The notes: generated from the letters alone by a model not told the origin. Shown: positions 10,719 through 23,443, counted from the stretch's first letter. The stretch is 64,000 nt of DNA from Lactarius indigo (GCA_025766275.1 JAFKAC010000001.1:1612001-1676000); one strand, 5' to 3'. Numbers and translations are program-made.

Positions 10719-12768
10719 ATGTCTTCGCCTTATAACCGCCCAGAATCAAGGCGAGAATCCCCTTACTTGACCTTCACCCCTCGTCGCAGTGCCATCGCAT
10801 CCTTTGATAACCTCGTCGTCCTTGCCAACTATGAGGAGCACCTTCGTGAGGCAAGGAAGATAGTTTGGCGCGACCGCGGCGAGCCAGCCGTTGATGTTAA
10901 TGACATACACGAATGTCTTCTTCACGGGGCGCGTGGTGGTTTGCGTGCGTTCTAAGCCCCATATTACTCTTCTACGCCCCCCTTATTCGGTCGTTACCGC
11001 TGTCAACGCAGGTGCCAGTGCCATTGCATTTGCTATTCGCTCCGGCGTAAACCTTGTTTTGCTTCTAGCGCGCATTAAGAATTTGCCAAGGTCTGTCTAC
11101 TGCAGCCCTCGTTGTCAAGGCTCGCTCACTCTAGTATTTCCCCAGGGAGAAGCGTCTGTCTCTCATACGTCATGCTCTCCTCGGGTCAGATTCGTTCCGT
11201 GCCGCCGCTATGTTAGGTGTGCGCTCTGCTCCCCTTATCCTCAGCCCCTGACAGCCTTGATAGGAAGCTTCGTGGCGTTGTATCGCTTCATTCTGAACGC
11301 ACTTCCCATCCTTTTCCCCGCCAACCTTACTCTGCGTGAAAATGTCCGGAACCTATTCGCCAGCCTTTTCTCCACCCAAGACGAGCAAGACTACTTTGTC
11401 CTTGACGATTCTCCGGCTTCATCTCTGCCGGCGTCGCCGCCGCCTAGGCCATTGCAGCTACACATATCACCAGGCGATAGGCGCGAGGCACGACTGTCTT
11501 CGTCCGCGCAAGTGCACCAGATCTGGGTGCGCAGGAAGACGCGGCGATGGCATTCTGTATTGGCCGGTGCAATTGCCGGTGTCGTTGCAATATCCTTTGA
11601 GAAACCCTCTCGCCGAAACGTCGTGGCGCAGCAGCTTTTCGTCCGGTACGTCTCGATACCACCTTCAACAGACTCGAGCACCTATTCTTTGACAGTGGGC
11701 TGCAGGGCTCATACAATGCTTTCTCGGAAAAACACGGTTTCCGTATTCCGCATGGTGACGTTTTGGTCTTTTCGCTGGCGTACGAGCCTATTCTCCTCAT
11801 TACTGCGCTCAGTTCTAATGTCAGAAAAGGTGTGGGCAAATCGTATACGCGTTTTTCTTGAGTCCGCACACGCTCCCAAAGGCTTACTGGCGGTGGTGCG
11901 TCATGAAGGCGCCTATCAGTTCTTCGTAAGGCTCATGACACACCCATAGGATCGCACACGTGGCACAAGTTCCGAAGGAAGTTCTGTCCACGCATATCGG
12001 TATGATACGGCGCGGGACCTATGATCCTGCGGACCTCGCCCAGATCCTTGCGCGGCCAGATCTCCACCCAGACAACGCCACGTACCTTGCGCAATGGCAA
12101 AAGACACTTCCCCCCTATGGTCCCTGCGCCATGGCGCACCCGTCTCACCCGCGGTGCCTCACCGTCCCCCAGGACCGGGTGCCTCGCAGTCGCGCGCTGG
12201 ACCCTGCCCATATATGGCGCGCTGCACTTCGTGCCACTGCTATTCTTCAAACGTGGGGCGTTCGTGCGTGCCCCAGCGCGCATGATCTTGCGCGCTGCGT
12301 GGGGTACCGCGCGGAGTACCGCGTTCATCGCAGTCGCGGTTGTTATGTACCAGGGCTGGTACTGCGGGAATGCAGAACGCGCATCGTGCACTCACGGCGC
12401 TCGGCACAGGGAGTAGGCGCCAGCGTGGATGCTCGACTTGGTGTTGTCGCGGCCGGCGCACTGGCTCGGCGGCGCGGTCATGGGTCTGTCACTTGTTGGT
12501 GGAGGCGAAGCACCGTCGAGGCGAACTAGGCGATGTATGCGCTACCGAAGGCGCTGGAGAGCGCGTGGATTGCGCTGCGCGGGCGGGGGCTGGTGGTGCA
12601 CACTGGGAAGTATGGAAACCCCCTGGTGCGCTTTACTTTGTTGACTGCATGAACCACGCGGACTTACCCTTTCTGGGATAGCTGACTGCATTTGCGATGG
12701 GAATGGTCATGGTACGTTCTTTCGTGTGCTCCATCTTCTTCCCTCTGTTCTTATCTCGGAAAATGTAG
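10719..12768 (+). CDS. TMEM135-like multi-pass membrane protein, multi-exon, several frame breaks
   Basis: The start is MSSPYNRPESRRESPYLTF. Conserved family blocks follow in order: AIAFAIRSGVNLVLLLARIK (about 11020-11090), HSVLAGAIAGVVAISFEKPSRR (11550-11620), GLQGSYNAFSEKHGF (about 11700), CGQIVYAFFLSPHTLP (11833-11880), RWTLPIYGALHFVPLLFFKR (12195-12255) and AAWGTARSTAFIAVAVVMYQ (12290-12350). TMEM135 proteins are multi-pass membrane proteins tied to peroxisome and mitochondrial dynamics in animals. The fungal role is less clear. Blocks lie in different frames because of introns and extra bases: near 12150-12180 in a C-rich run, at 12528-12529 (AG for one base) and near 12500. The stop is approximate. 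Confidence 0.62.
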
Positions 12769-13123
12769 AGTACTTATCAGGTTTGTGGCGCCTTCCCATG
12801 ATCATTCACTCGGCTGATCGCTGTGCTGTATAGAATGATCCCCAACACCTTGTCTGGACTCGTTCGACGCGTCCTGTACCAGTTCATTGGGCCCAATTAA
12901 AGGAGCCCTCAGTACAGAGGGTGCACTATTTGGGAGATCCATACGATTAAACCAAATCATTGTGCTCACATGGCCTCAGAGTGAAGGTAAAGCGTTCATA
13001 GACTAAACTGTCGTACCATAGGCCGTGTTACGAGTGTCTTACGGCATGGGTCTGGTATGAATGGTCTTACGCCAGCCGCACTAGAACCAACGCTTCCATC
13101 ATCAAACCTTGTCTATCCTTGAC
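12769..13123. other. Intergenic region before the AlkB-like gene
   Basis: No gene or motif was recognised. It is presumed to hold the 3' end of the TMEM135-like gene and the promoter of the AlkB-like gene. Confidence 0.4.
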
Positions 13124-14063
13124 ATGCTGGTCCCTCTCTCTCCGCCCGCCATCCTAGTTGATACTAGTCCATCTGAGTTACAGACTCTGAGCGATGTTGA
13201 ACTCAGTCCAGACTCTTTATTTGACGAGCCGCAGCAGCAGTCGACGACGACGCCGCCCCAACTACCACCAGGAACGCGCACCTCGGCCTCCGGCACGCCG
13301 GGAAACCAGGACGATTTCATGTGTACTATCACCGCACGCCGAAGCGCCCCGCCCATTCCGGGGCTCTTCTTTGATCCTGGCCTGCTGCTTCCCTGCCGAC
13401 TTCGCCGACTCGGTCTTCCACGCATGCATGGCATCCTTTCTTCCCTCCACCTGGCGATGGGTCGCTCAGCCAGGTGAACCAGGTGATGCTTTTCGGACGC
13501 GCGGGGCACGAAGACACCGCGTTCCCGCCGTTCCTCGGAGCGCTCCTCGAGGCTACAGTCTGTGCTGCTACGGCGCGCGACGGCACTGCCCACCTGAGAC
13601 GCACGCGCTGCTATTCCCGGGTGCCTGTGTCGGACCACGAGGGTGCACGCGCGCGCCAGGCGATCGTCAATCTGTACCGGCCGGGCGAGGGCATCGCGCC
13701 GCACGTCGACCTGCTGAACCGCTTTGGGGACGGGATCATCGGTGTGAGTCTTGGGGGCGGCGTCGCGATGCGGTTTGCGCGCGTTGAGGGTGGAGGTGAA
13801 GAAGTACGAGGTGTGGTTGCCGCCAAGGAGCGTGATTGTGCTTACTGGGGAGGCGCGGTATGGATGGACTCATGGGATCCCAGCACGTGAGCGAGATAGG
13901 GTTCGAGGAGGAGGGTGGCGGGTGGCAGTGGCACTATCGAGAACCGCGGGTCAGCGTCACGTTTAGGTGGCTTTTACCCGGGGCCGAGATCGTGGGCGAG
14001 TCAGACTCGGACGGGGAGGATCGTCGGGCGACAGAGAATGCAAACGGGAAAGATTCGGATTAA
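13124..14063 (+). CDS. AlkB-like 2-oxoglutarate/Fe(II) dioxygenase, frame disrupted
   Basis: The family repairs or edits alkylated nucleic acids, or modifies proteins. After a Pro/Ser-rich N-terminus, PGLFFDPGLLLP leads into ADFADSVFHACM, then NQVMLFGRAGHEDTAFPPFL and QAIVNLYRPGEGIAPHVDLL. The iron ligands are visible as HVD (about 13700) and the His of WTHGIPAR (about 13870). The 2-oxoglutarate-binding Arg lies in VSVTFRWLLPG (about 13960). These blocks sit in three frames. An extra T in CCCTGCC (13393-13394) and shifts near 13465, 13795 and 13890 must be removed to join them. All catalytic residues are preserved, which argues against long-standing decay. The start is the first ATG of the N-terminal frame. 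Confidence 0.66.
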
Positions 14064-14186
14064 GGACAATCTATCAGCGTACGATGGTGTAGCTCGGCAA
14101 TTTACAAACTCGGAACTCCTCTCCTCTCCTTGCCTCCCTTACTCCCTTCAAACAGAAAACTTAGATGTGCAAGAGATAGAGATAGA

Positions 14187-14653
14187 TTATCTGCCCCCAC
14201 GTAGGGCAAGGACGAGATGTAGAACCGCGCCAGCCGTGATATTAAATTCGCGTGCGGTCTTGTCATCGGGCCTGTGGGTGCGAGGGTCAAAGATGGTAAA
14301 GGGTTTACGGTATCTTCGAACATACATTTGTCGACCACCGAAGATGAGACGTTGTTGTGGAGGGGGAACACCAGACTGCTCCTCTACTTTCTCCTTGATT
14401 CGAGTGATCTGTGATGAAAAATGAGGACACAGGAAGGGGACAGGTGCAAAACACTCTCCCCACCTTGTCGTCGAGATTGATATCAAGCTCAATCTGAAAG
14501 AGGGTTTATTTGACCAATATCACTTAGCGGTTTCATTGGATGGGATGATGAGCCACTTGCCTCTTTGCCTGTGAGGGTCTATGAGGGGACGTGCGTGAGG
14601 ATGTAGTTGGTTTAGACCCAGGAGCCCGGACGCACCTTTACTTTGATGAGCAT
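14187..14653 (-). CDS. RUB1: NEDD8/RUB1 ubiquitin-like modifier, five exons
   Basis: NEDD8 is conjugated to cullins and activates SCF-type ubiquitin ligases. The five exons are 14636-14653 (MLIKVK), 14561-14578 (TLTGKE), 14464-14493 ([10 protein letters not shown]), 14326-14408 ([20 protein letters not shown] onward to GGRQ) and 14187-14271 ([20 protein letters not shown] onward to LRGGR). They total 77 residues ending in the mature GG plus one Arg that a protease would remove. Intron 2 (14494-14560) has a GC donor, GAG then GCAAGT, a textbook GC-AG site. The two 18 bp exons code for six residues each. The frame is uninterrupted once spliced. A broken copy of the first three exons lies at 18827-18992. 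Confidence 0.93.
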
Positions 14654-15052
14654 TGTGTCGATGGGAGTCGTCGGTGGTGGTGGATCAAGGGCAAGTTAAA
14701 AACAATCTGGCAGATCAGTTGACTCAATGCTATGCTCTGCTCCAGGTCTCCATTTTCCAGCTGTGGCGGTCCTTGACGCTGGCAGTTGCCGTATTAGTCC
14801 TCTCTGCCTCATCGACGGGCCTAGCACCGTGACTCGGTTGGGCCTCGTTCTGCATCGCTCAGAGAACCGCCTTTTGTACTCATCCTTGCAGTCAGCTCAA
14901 ACCTAACTGGGGCGCATAAACCAATCTGCTTAGGTATTGCGGACTTAACACTCAAACCTTGACTTGCTCTACTACTTTACTCCCACACGGCACGGTGCGC
15001 ACAGCCGGTCCGAGGGGAATGATACTGTAACCGTAACGAAAACCCTGTGGCG
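14654..15052. other. Intergenic region between NEDD8 and the first OPT gene
   Basis: It is shared almost base for base with about 18990-19400 upstream of the second OPT gene, including TGGCAGTTGCCGTATTAGTC, and so is part of the amplified block. No gene is present. Confidence 0.55.
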
Positions 15053-15104
15053 TTCTCGCGAAGCACACTCTGTTGTGCTGTGAATTGACCCCGCTTGGCG
15101 AGAA
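15053..15104. promoter_or_regulatory. Inverted repeat upstream of OPT copy 1
   Basis: TTCTCGCGAAGC at 15053-15064 is matched in inverse by GCTTGGCGAGAA at 15093-15104, with one mismatch and a 28 bp spacer. The same dyad occurs at 19543-19583 and 25238-25288, about 320-370 bp before each OPT start. It could be a dyad binding site or a hairpin. The function is inferred from conservation and position only. Confidence 0.45.
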
Positions 15105-15423
15105 GTACCGGCTATGCGGTCGGTGGGGATCTCCCGTGATACGTCTAGTATCAAATGAGGTAACGTTGGACCCATATCTCCTGGCTTACCTCGTGGGTTG
15201 TACAAGTCCCGTCGCTTCCTCGAGTTTCATGCCTCCCAGACTGGGCTGTTCCATTGCAACCCGAGGCCATCTGCAACTGATACATCAACACGACACACAT
15301 GGCCTTCAACTGCTGTAATTGGCTTCGCGAAGAGGGCCGAATTTAACAAAAGCCAGCCCCTCCTCCCAAAAGTTCTCTCACCCAATCTTCGCTTCGCTTA
15401 GCGGTGTTGGGTTCTCCCCCGCG

Positions 15424-18400
15424 ATGACTGAACTACAGGATGTACTTCCAACCTTGCCCTTGTCTTCTGAGACCTCTTTCAAGGAGAAAAATCCACGTAC
15501 TGACTCAGATAGGTCGCCCGATAGGCTACAATGACGAGAACGAAAAGCCTCTCTTCGACGGGGAGCCCGTCATCACCAGCGGGAGAGACGTTTCTCAGTA
15601 CCTTGTCGACCTCAGAGACGACGAGGACCCCCCATTCACATTCCGCTCCATCGTCTTGGGCACCATGATTGGCGGCCTTGGTGCCGCCTTGTACCAGGTA
15701 TATACACGCTCACTCCTGGGTCTGTCCATGCGGTACCCCAACCCCCGTTTCTAGATCTACTATCTTCAAGCCCATTCAATCCGGAATCTCAACAGTGTTT
15801 CTTCTGCTCGTTATTTACTCAATGGGGGTGTTCTGGTCCACCTTTTTCCCACGGCGTTCTTGGGCAGAAGGGACGCGATTTGAATGGCTTGGACCCTACT
15901 CTACATTTCGTCAACCCCGGACGAATTCAGGCTCAAGGAGGTGGGTTTCGCGTTTTCAAACCTGTCGGCAATTCTCAGTCAAATCACAGCATGTCACGGC
16001 AACCATAGTTGCTTCGAGTGCATCATGGGGCAGCACGGCCGTCCTCAATTTTGCCGTCCAGAGAGTAAGAGCCGCCATGAATTCGTCGCCGCTATCACAT
16101 CGTCTGAGTTGTGCCACACGACCTAGCAGCTATACTATGACACGAGAGTTACCGCGTCGACAGCCATTCTTTCGACCTTCTCAACATGCTGTTTTCGGCT
16201 ACGGAATCGTCGGTATTCTCCGGCCTCTCACTGTATACCCTAGCGAGTTGGTCTACTGGGGCGTGAGTATCGTTCCGTTGCATGTCGATCGCATAAACTT
16301 ACTAGTAGTTTTCAGAATTTGCCTACTGTTTCCATCTTCCAAGGTATGTTATTTCGATCATTGACCTTGACAGCGACTTGACACGTAGGCGCTAGCTCTG
16401 CATTTTGACAGCGAGGCGAACCATAAACGGGTACGCCTGTTTTGGATTGCGTTTGCGGTGATGTTCGTCTATGAGGTTATTCCGTCGTACATCTTCCCGC
16501 TCTTGAATGGCTTCAGTATCTTCTGCTTGGCCTCCCAACATGCATCTCCTCGAGTCCAGGATGTCTTCACCAACATCTTCGGTGGAGCGGACGGCAATGA
16601 GGGTCTTGGTTTGTTCAGCCTGAGCTTTGATTGGCAGTATATCGGCTCCGGGTCAGTCCCACACGCATACAATCTCTGCAGTCGAGTTCAGCTTTGCCTT
16701 TCCGCAGATGCATGAGCCTTCCTCTAATCCAGCAAGCGAATACCTGGATCGGGATCTTCATTTGCTACATCGCCATTGCGGCGATCTACTACTCGAATAC
16801 GTGGAATGCAAGTGTACAATTAACTTGCTTCCGTGGAAGTATCTTATTATTTATAGTCGAAATCTTTCCCTATGCTCTCTACGTCGCTCTTCTCTTCCAA
16901 TGGTTCCATCTACCACCAAACTGCCGTCTTTACAGGGTCCCAATTTCCAACTGAATCAGACGGCGCTTGACGAGATCGGCCTTCCTGCGCTGACTGGATC
17001 CAACGCATGGGCGGGGCTCACGAGCTCACTTGCCATTGGCGGTACTCATCGCTCATTGTGTCTTCTTCTGGGGTCCATCCGTTACGTCTTCTTTCAAGCA
17101 CGCACGCGACAAGACACAACCTGATCCACACTGGGTTGCGATGCAGAAGTACGAGGAGGCTCCGTGGTGGTGGTATACCCTCCTTTTGCTCTTAGCAGTT
17201 CTTCGCTGGTGAGTACATGCGATACCTCTTATAGCGTCCACAATATCTTTTTACGTCTGCATAGGTCTCATCAGCGTGCTCAAAGGCCAGACGACGCTGC
17301 CCTGTCTGGTCGTATATCGTCGCGCTCATCTCCGGCGCGATCGTGGCCCCATTCTCCACACTGATCAATGGCCGCATGGGAAGCGGCGTCGGCACTGGCC
17401 AACTCTTCAAGATGATTGCCGGCGCCATCAACCCTGGAAGGCCTGTTGCCAATCTCTACGTGGGTCCTTCAGTGTGCTATCCCAGCCATTTTTCTAAACA
17501 GCTAGTACTAGTTCTCAATGTGGAGCCACGACGTCGTTTCAACTACGGTTGGGTTTTCCGGTGACCTCAAGATAGGCCAATACCTCAAAGTACGTCCCTC
17601 GGTTTTTCGAAATGATTGTCCAGGAGACCATTAAGGGTGTTATGAAGATTCCCCCCCGTTCTCTGTTCGTAGCTCAGGTTTGGGGGACGATTATCGGTGA
17701 GCCCTAACAACCGAACTCCTCATGTTTGAAACTTACAGCTACCCCGACCTGCTAGGTGCCGTTGTCAATTACGGTACGTCCCGCCATACGCTCGCTCGGC
17801 GATTGAAGCTAACAAATCGCTCCGTAGTGGTCATGATTTCCATTACCGGGGCTCAACGTGACCTCCTGTTGGACCCGACCGGCAACAATATATGGAACGG
17901 GCAGACCGTCCAATCGCTTAACAGCAACGCCATCACCTGGTCACTCGCGAAGGATCTGTATGGCCCCTCGGGACCTTACTTCGTCATCCCTATGGGGATC
18001 TTCATCGGGTTCGCGGTAACGGCTATACATTGGCTTATCAATAAGGTGAAAGCCGAGGCTCACCGTGTACCTTCCATTTTCTGACGTCACCGTCACAGCG
18101 TTGGCCCTACATCGGCCCAGTCAGGGTCGACCGGATCATCCTGCCCCTCATTATCCATTATTCTGCTTCTTTGGTGAGTGAGCCCGAGCCCCCCTCTTAT
18201 CAGCAACACTCTCACCACTACTTTGCGCTTAGTCCGCCGGCGTAAACTCCATCGTCCTCATCTATCATAATCGTCGGACTGGTGTCGCAGTTTTGGCTGC
18301 GCCAGTACCACCCAGGATGGTATCGCAAGTATAACTACATCTTGGGTGGCGCGCTCGATGGGGGCGCCCAGGTCATGATCTTCATACTCTCGTTTGCCGT

Positions 18401-18570
18401 CTTTGGCGCCTCGGGTGTCTCGCGGCCGTTCCCTACTGTGAGTGGGCTCCCATCTTTTTTGCCATGCGTATTATCCGGAGGTTGGCACTGATAGCCACTT
18501 GTCCTAGTGGGCAGGAAATCCCGCCAAGGGGAACGTAGACTATTGCAATGGAAACGGTGCTCTGGACTGA
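15424..18570 (+). CDS. OPT-family oligopeptide transporter, copy 1, frame disrupted
   Basis: This is a proton-coupled peptide transporter of the plasma membrane. About 13 short introns separate exons that match OPT proteins along their whole length: QYLVDLRDDEDPPFTFRSIV, VLGTMIGGLGAALYQ, GYGIVGILRPLTVYPSE, ASPRVQDVFTNIFGGADGNE, IPSYIFPLLNGFSIFCLASQ, GNNIWNGQTVQSLNSNAITW, GPYFVIPMGIFIGFAV, and KYNYILGGALDGGAQVMIFI near the C-terminus (about 18330), ending CNGNGALD-stop. Extra bases (CT at 15760-15761, others near 16129 and 16186) break the frame where copies 2 and 3 are in frame. The start MTELQDVLPTLP is shared by all copies. It is the first of three direct copies. Confidence 0.8.
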
Positions 18571-18826
18571 AGCGTTGGGCGGCGAACCTTCGAATGGGAT
18601 TATCCAATGAGATGTACTTGTATTTGAAGACTTGTTCATAATACAAAGCCATGAATACAGTTACGGAGCATTCACAGGGTAGCCCGAGGCCTGCTGTGGC
18701 GTAAGTAGTTCCAGCTTGCACTGGGGTGGTAAATATCAAACATATCCGATTCAAAAAAAAAAAAAAAAAAGAATATTAAACATACGTGTCACATTTGTGA
18801 TCGACCTGTTCGCTTTGTCTCTCCAC

Positions 18827-18992
18827 CTTGTCGTCGATTGATGTCTAGCTCGATCTAAAAGAGGGTTTGTTGACCGATATCACTGAGTGGTTTGAGCGGC
18901 ACTAGATGGGATGGTGGACACGTGCCTCTTGCCTGTGAGGTCTATGAGGGGCGTGCGTGGGGATGTGGTTAGTTTAAACCAGGATCATTGCA
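18827..18992 (-). pseudogene. Truncated copy of NEDD8 exons 1-3
   Basis: It aligns with 14464-14653: the block equivalent to [10 protein letters not shown] (18827-18856), the LTGKE block near 18930-18950 and the former start region near 18985 are recognisable. The start codon is destroyed, exon 2 has lost a base, and exons 4 and 5 are absent. It lies just upstream of OPT copy 2, exactly as the intact gene lies upstream of copy 1. The duplication breakpoint therefore cut the NEDD8 gene in its third intron. It is non-functional. Confidence 0.8.
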
Positions 18993-19542
18993 TCGATGGG
19001 ACTCGTCCGGGTCAGTGGTGGTGGATCAACCTCGATCAAGGGTAAGTTGAAGGCAGATCAGTTGACTCGATGCTATGCAGAGCTCAGGTCCGTCTATTTG
19101 CCAGCCGCCGCGGGCCACTGGCAGTTGCCGTATTAGTCTTCTCAGTCTCGTTGACGAGCCCCTCACTGGCACTCGGTCGAACTTCTGCATTTCTCAGAGA
19201 GCCGTCTATATCCGCGTCTGCATTCACTTTGGCTCTCACACAGCCTTGCAGCGGATTTAAACCAAGAGCACATAAGCCTATCCACATACTAGGTGTTGCG
19301 GAGTTAATACTCAAACCCCGACTTACCCTGCCAAAGCACAATTTTTCGCTCCCACCTGACATAATGTGCACACACAGTCCGAGGGGGAAATGATAGTGAT
19401 CAGAGGTTCGTGCCATAGCGTGCCAGTGTGGCGCCAAGCGAAGTCGCCATCATGATGCTAAGCCAGGTCCTTTTATTTTTGGCACCGCGTCTACCTTGTG
19501 GGACTCCCTCCTCTGACTTTGACATGTGTACTCTCGATGGCG

Positions 19543-19583
19543 TTCTCGCGAAGCACACTATGAATGGGACCGCTTAGCGAAAA
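19543..19583. promoter_or_regulatory. Inverted repeat upstream of OPT copy 2
   Basis: TTCTCGCGAAGC (19543-19554) faces GCTTAGCGAAAA (19572-19583). This is the same dyad as upstream of copies 1 and 3, with a shorter 17 bp spacer. The arms are kept while the sequence between and around them has diverged. Confidence 0.42.
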
Positions 19584-19900
19584 GTATCGGCTAAGCGCCG
19601 ATAGGGAATCTCCACGGTACAGATGGTATCAAATGAGGCAGCGCCGTCGGATTGCCTCGCGGTTTCGCCATTTCGACGAGTCCCATCGCCTCCTCGGATT
19701 CTACGCCTCGTCCCAGTTGGGCTGTTCCTCTAAAAAAAATAAGGTCGGCTACAGCTGGTGTGATATGGCACAAACCTCTACGCATCTGTCGCAATCGGCT
19801 TTGGGCAGAGGCCCGAATCCAACAAAAGGCGGCCCACCAATGCACTCTTCCATAGCTCTCGCTCCACCTGGCGGCATTGGATTTCTTATTGCTCCCCGTG

Positions 19901-22900
19901 ATGGCTGAACTACAGGAAGGACTTCCGACTTTACCCTCGCCTTCTGAGACCTCTCTCAAGAGAAGGAGGTAGATGCTGGTTCAGAAAAGTCGCCCGATGG
20001 CCACAATGACGAGAACGAAAAGTCGCTCTTCAACGGGGAGCCCATCATCACTAGCGGGACTGACGTTTCTCAGTACCTTGTCGACCTCAGAGACGACGAG
20101 GACCCTCCCTTAACCTTCCGCTCCGTGGTCTTGGGCACCGTGATTGGCGGCCTTGGTGCCGCGTTGTACCAGGTATGTACATGCTCGCTCCTGAATCTGT
20201 CAGTGGAAATACCGATATCCTCCGCCTCTAGGTCTATATTTTCAAGCCCACCCAAGTTGGAATATCGACACTGTTTCTTCTCCTCGTCATTTACTTACTG
20301 GGGAAGTTCTGGTCAACCTTTTTCCCACGGCCTTCTTGGGTAGAAGGGACGCGGTTTGAACGACTTGGGCCTACTCTGCACTTCATCAACCCCGGAGAAT
20401 TCAGGCTCAAGGAGGTGGGTTTTTTTTGCACCTTTAGACCTGTCGGCATTTCTCAGCCAAAACACAGCACGTCACTGCGACAATAGTTGCTTCGAGCGCA
20501 TCATTGGGCAGCACGGCCGTCCTCAATTTTGCCGTCCAGAGAGTAAGAGCCGCCCCGATTTCTCTGCCGCAATCATATCGTCTAAAGTTGTTCCGTATGA
20601 CCTGCAGCTATACTATGACACGAAAGTCACCGCGTCGACAGCCATTCTTTCGACATTCTCAACAGCTGTTTTCGGCTACGGAATCGTCGGTCTCCTCCGG
20701 CCTCTCACTGTGTACCCTAGCGAGTCGGTTTACTGGGGTGTGAGTATCGTTCCCTTGTATCTCGTTGGCATAAACTTACTAGTGTTTTAGAATTTGCCTA
20801 CGGTTTCCATTTTCCAAGGTATGTTGTCTCTTTCATTGATTATGACAACGATTGACACGTAGGCGCTAGCTCTGCATTTTGACAACGACTCGAACCGTAA
20901 GCGGTTGCGCCTGTTTTGGATTACATTCGCGGCTGTGTTCGTCTATGAGATCATTCCGTCGTACATCTTCCCGCTTTTGAATGGCTTCAGTATCTTCTGC
21001 CTGGCCTCCCAACATGCATCTCCTCGAGTCCAGGATGTCTTCACCAACATCTTCGGTGGAGCGGACGGTAATGAGGGTCTTGGTTTGTTCAGCATGAGCT
21101 TTGATTGGCAGTATATCGGCTCCGCGTCAGTCCCACACGCATACAATCTCTGCAGTCGAGTTCAGCTTTACCTTTCCGCAGATACCTGAGCCTTCCTTTA
21201 ATCCAGCAAGCAAATTCCTGGATTGGGGTCTTCATTTGCTACATCAGCATTGTGGTGATCTACTATTCGAATACCTGGAATGCAAGTAAAATTCCCTTAC
21301 TTTCGTGGAAGGTTATAGTAGTGACTTGTTCTTTCCAGTCGAAATCTTTCCCTATGCTCTCTACGTCGCTCTTCTCTTCCAATGGTTCCGCCTACAACCA
21401 AACTGCCGTCTTTACAGGGCCTAATTTCCAACTGAATCAGACGGCGCTTGACGAGATCGGCCTTCCTGCAGCTGACTGGATCCAACGCATGGGCATGGGC
21501 TCACGGGCTCACTTGCCCTTGGTGGACTCGTCGCTCATAGCGTGTTCTTCTGGGGCCCATCGGTCGTGTCAGTCTTTCAAGCACGCGCGCTGATAAGACG
21601 CAGCCTGATCCACACTGGGTTGCGATACAGAAGTACAATGAGGTTCCCTGGAAGTGGTACACAATTTTGTTGCTCTTATCATTCTTCACTGGTAAGTACA
21701 TGTGGTACCTCCTATGGCGTCCACAACAATCTCTTACGTCTGCGTAGGTCTTATCAGCGTGCTTGAAGGCCAGACGACGCTGTCCGTGTGGTCGTACATC
21801 TTCGCGCTCCTCTCCGGCGCGATCGTCGCTCCATTCTCGACACTTCTCAACGCCCGCCTGGGAAGCGGTATTGCCACCAATATCTTCAAGATGATTGCCT
21901 GGCGCCATCCACCCTGGAAGGCCTGTTGCGAATCTCTACGTGGGTCATTTAGTGTCCTTTCTCCAGCCATTTTTCTTGACAGCTGGCCACCTTTTCTTAG
22001 TTCTCAATGTGGGGCCATGACGTCGTGGCGACTACAGTCGGGTTTTCTAGTGACCTCAAGATAGGCCAATACCTTAAAGTACGTCTCTCGGTTTTCCTGA
22101 AATCGTTGTACAGGAGACTAACAATGGCGTTGTGAAGATCCCTCCCCGTGCCCTGTTTGGGGCTCAGGTTTGGGGAACGATCATCGGTGAGCTTTAATGA
22201 CCAAACTGCTCACGTTTCGAAGCTTATCCGCTAGCCTAACTTGCTAGGCGCCATTGTCAACTACGGTACTGTTCCTACATGGACTGCTCGCTCGGCGATT
22301 GTAGGCTAACGAATCGCCTCGTAGTGATTATGGTTTCCATGTCACCGGGGCTCAGCGTGACATCCTCCTAGACCCGACCGGTAACAATATCTGGAGCGGA
22401 AAGACCTGTACAATCGTTCAACAGCGACTGCCATCACCTGGTCACTCGCGAAGAGCTATACGGTCCCTCCTGGGCCTTACTTCATCATTCCTTTGGGAAT
22501 TTTCATCGGGTTCGCGATAACTGTTATACATTGGCTTGTCAATAAGGTGAAAGCCGAGGTTCACTGCTTAACTCATTGGTTTCAGTTCTGACATCACCAC
22601 CATAGCGTTGGCCCTACATTGGTCCCTGTCAGGGTCGACTGGTTCATACTTGCCCCTCATTTTTCAGTATTCGTCTGCGTTGGTGAGTGAGCCCGACGGA
22701 CCGATTGGCACACTCTCATCACCACTTCGCGCTTAGTACACTGGCGTAACCTCCGTTGCCTTATCGACCGTAATCGTCGGATTGACGTCGCAGTTTTGGC
22801 TGCGCCGGTACCACCCGGGATGGTTTCGCAAGTACAACTACATCTTTGGTGGCGCGCTCGATGGCGGCGCCCATGTCATGATCTTCCTTCTCTCCTTTGC

Positions 22901-23058
22901 CGTCTTTGGCGCCTCGGGAATCCCGCGGCCCTTCCCCGCCGTGAGTGCAGTCTCATCTTTTTGCGGGGTTGGAACTGACGGCTTACTTGTCATAGTGGGC
23001 GGGAAATCCCGCCAAAGGCAACGTAGACTACTGCAACGGAAACGGTGCTCTGAACTGA
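19901..23058 (+). CDS. OPT-family oligopeptide transporter, copy 2, most disrupted of the three
   Basis: It has the same exon order and ends as copy 1, starting MAELQEGLPTLPSPSET and ending in the NGALN-stop region. The best-preserved parts are RPLTVYPSESVYWG, KRLRLFWITFAAVFVYEIIP, the block ASPRVQDVFTNIFGGADG, and YNYIFGGALDGGAHVMIF near 22830. Extra bases relative to the other copies cluster in the second half: 21899-21900, 22406-22407, 22428-22429, 22470-22471, 22626-22627 and 22649-22650, each a C followed by an added T. Whether this copy is functional depends on whether those bases are real. Confidence 0.72.
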
Positions 23059-23443
23059 GGCGATAGGCTACGCACCTTCAAATGGGACTAGCCCGTGAGG
23101 ATGTACTCAAAGAGTTATTTTTAATGAAGAATCCAGTTGCGAAGTATTCATAAGATGGCAAGCCGCAATTGGCCTGTATGTGATGTAAGTAGTTCGAGCT
23201 GCCTCTGACGTCATGATGCTACCCCTCAAGTCATCGAGATCGAGCCCGAAGTGAATTCATAATTGATATCAACCCCCTCGGTTTGGCTTTCAATCAGAGT
23301 CAGTCGTTGAGTCTGCCAGTGGCGGACTCTGTATTTGGGTTCAGTTCATTTTTCCGAGGAGACGAAGCGATATCGATAATTTACGGCCTCACTCGAACAA
23401 TACAAATACCATTTCCACGTATGTGTACATGACATGACTACGA

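Noticed and set aside
14454..19000. Gene conversion or assembly collapse as the source of the NEDD8 fragment
   Set aside because: The fragment is too diverged and has lost exons, so it is not an assembly echo of the intact gene.
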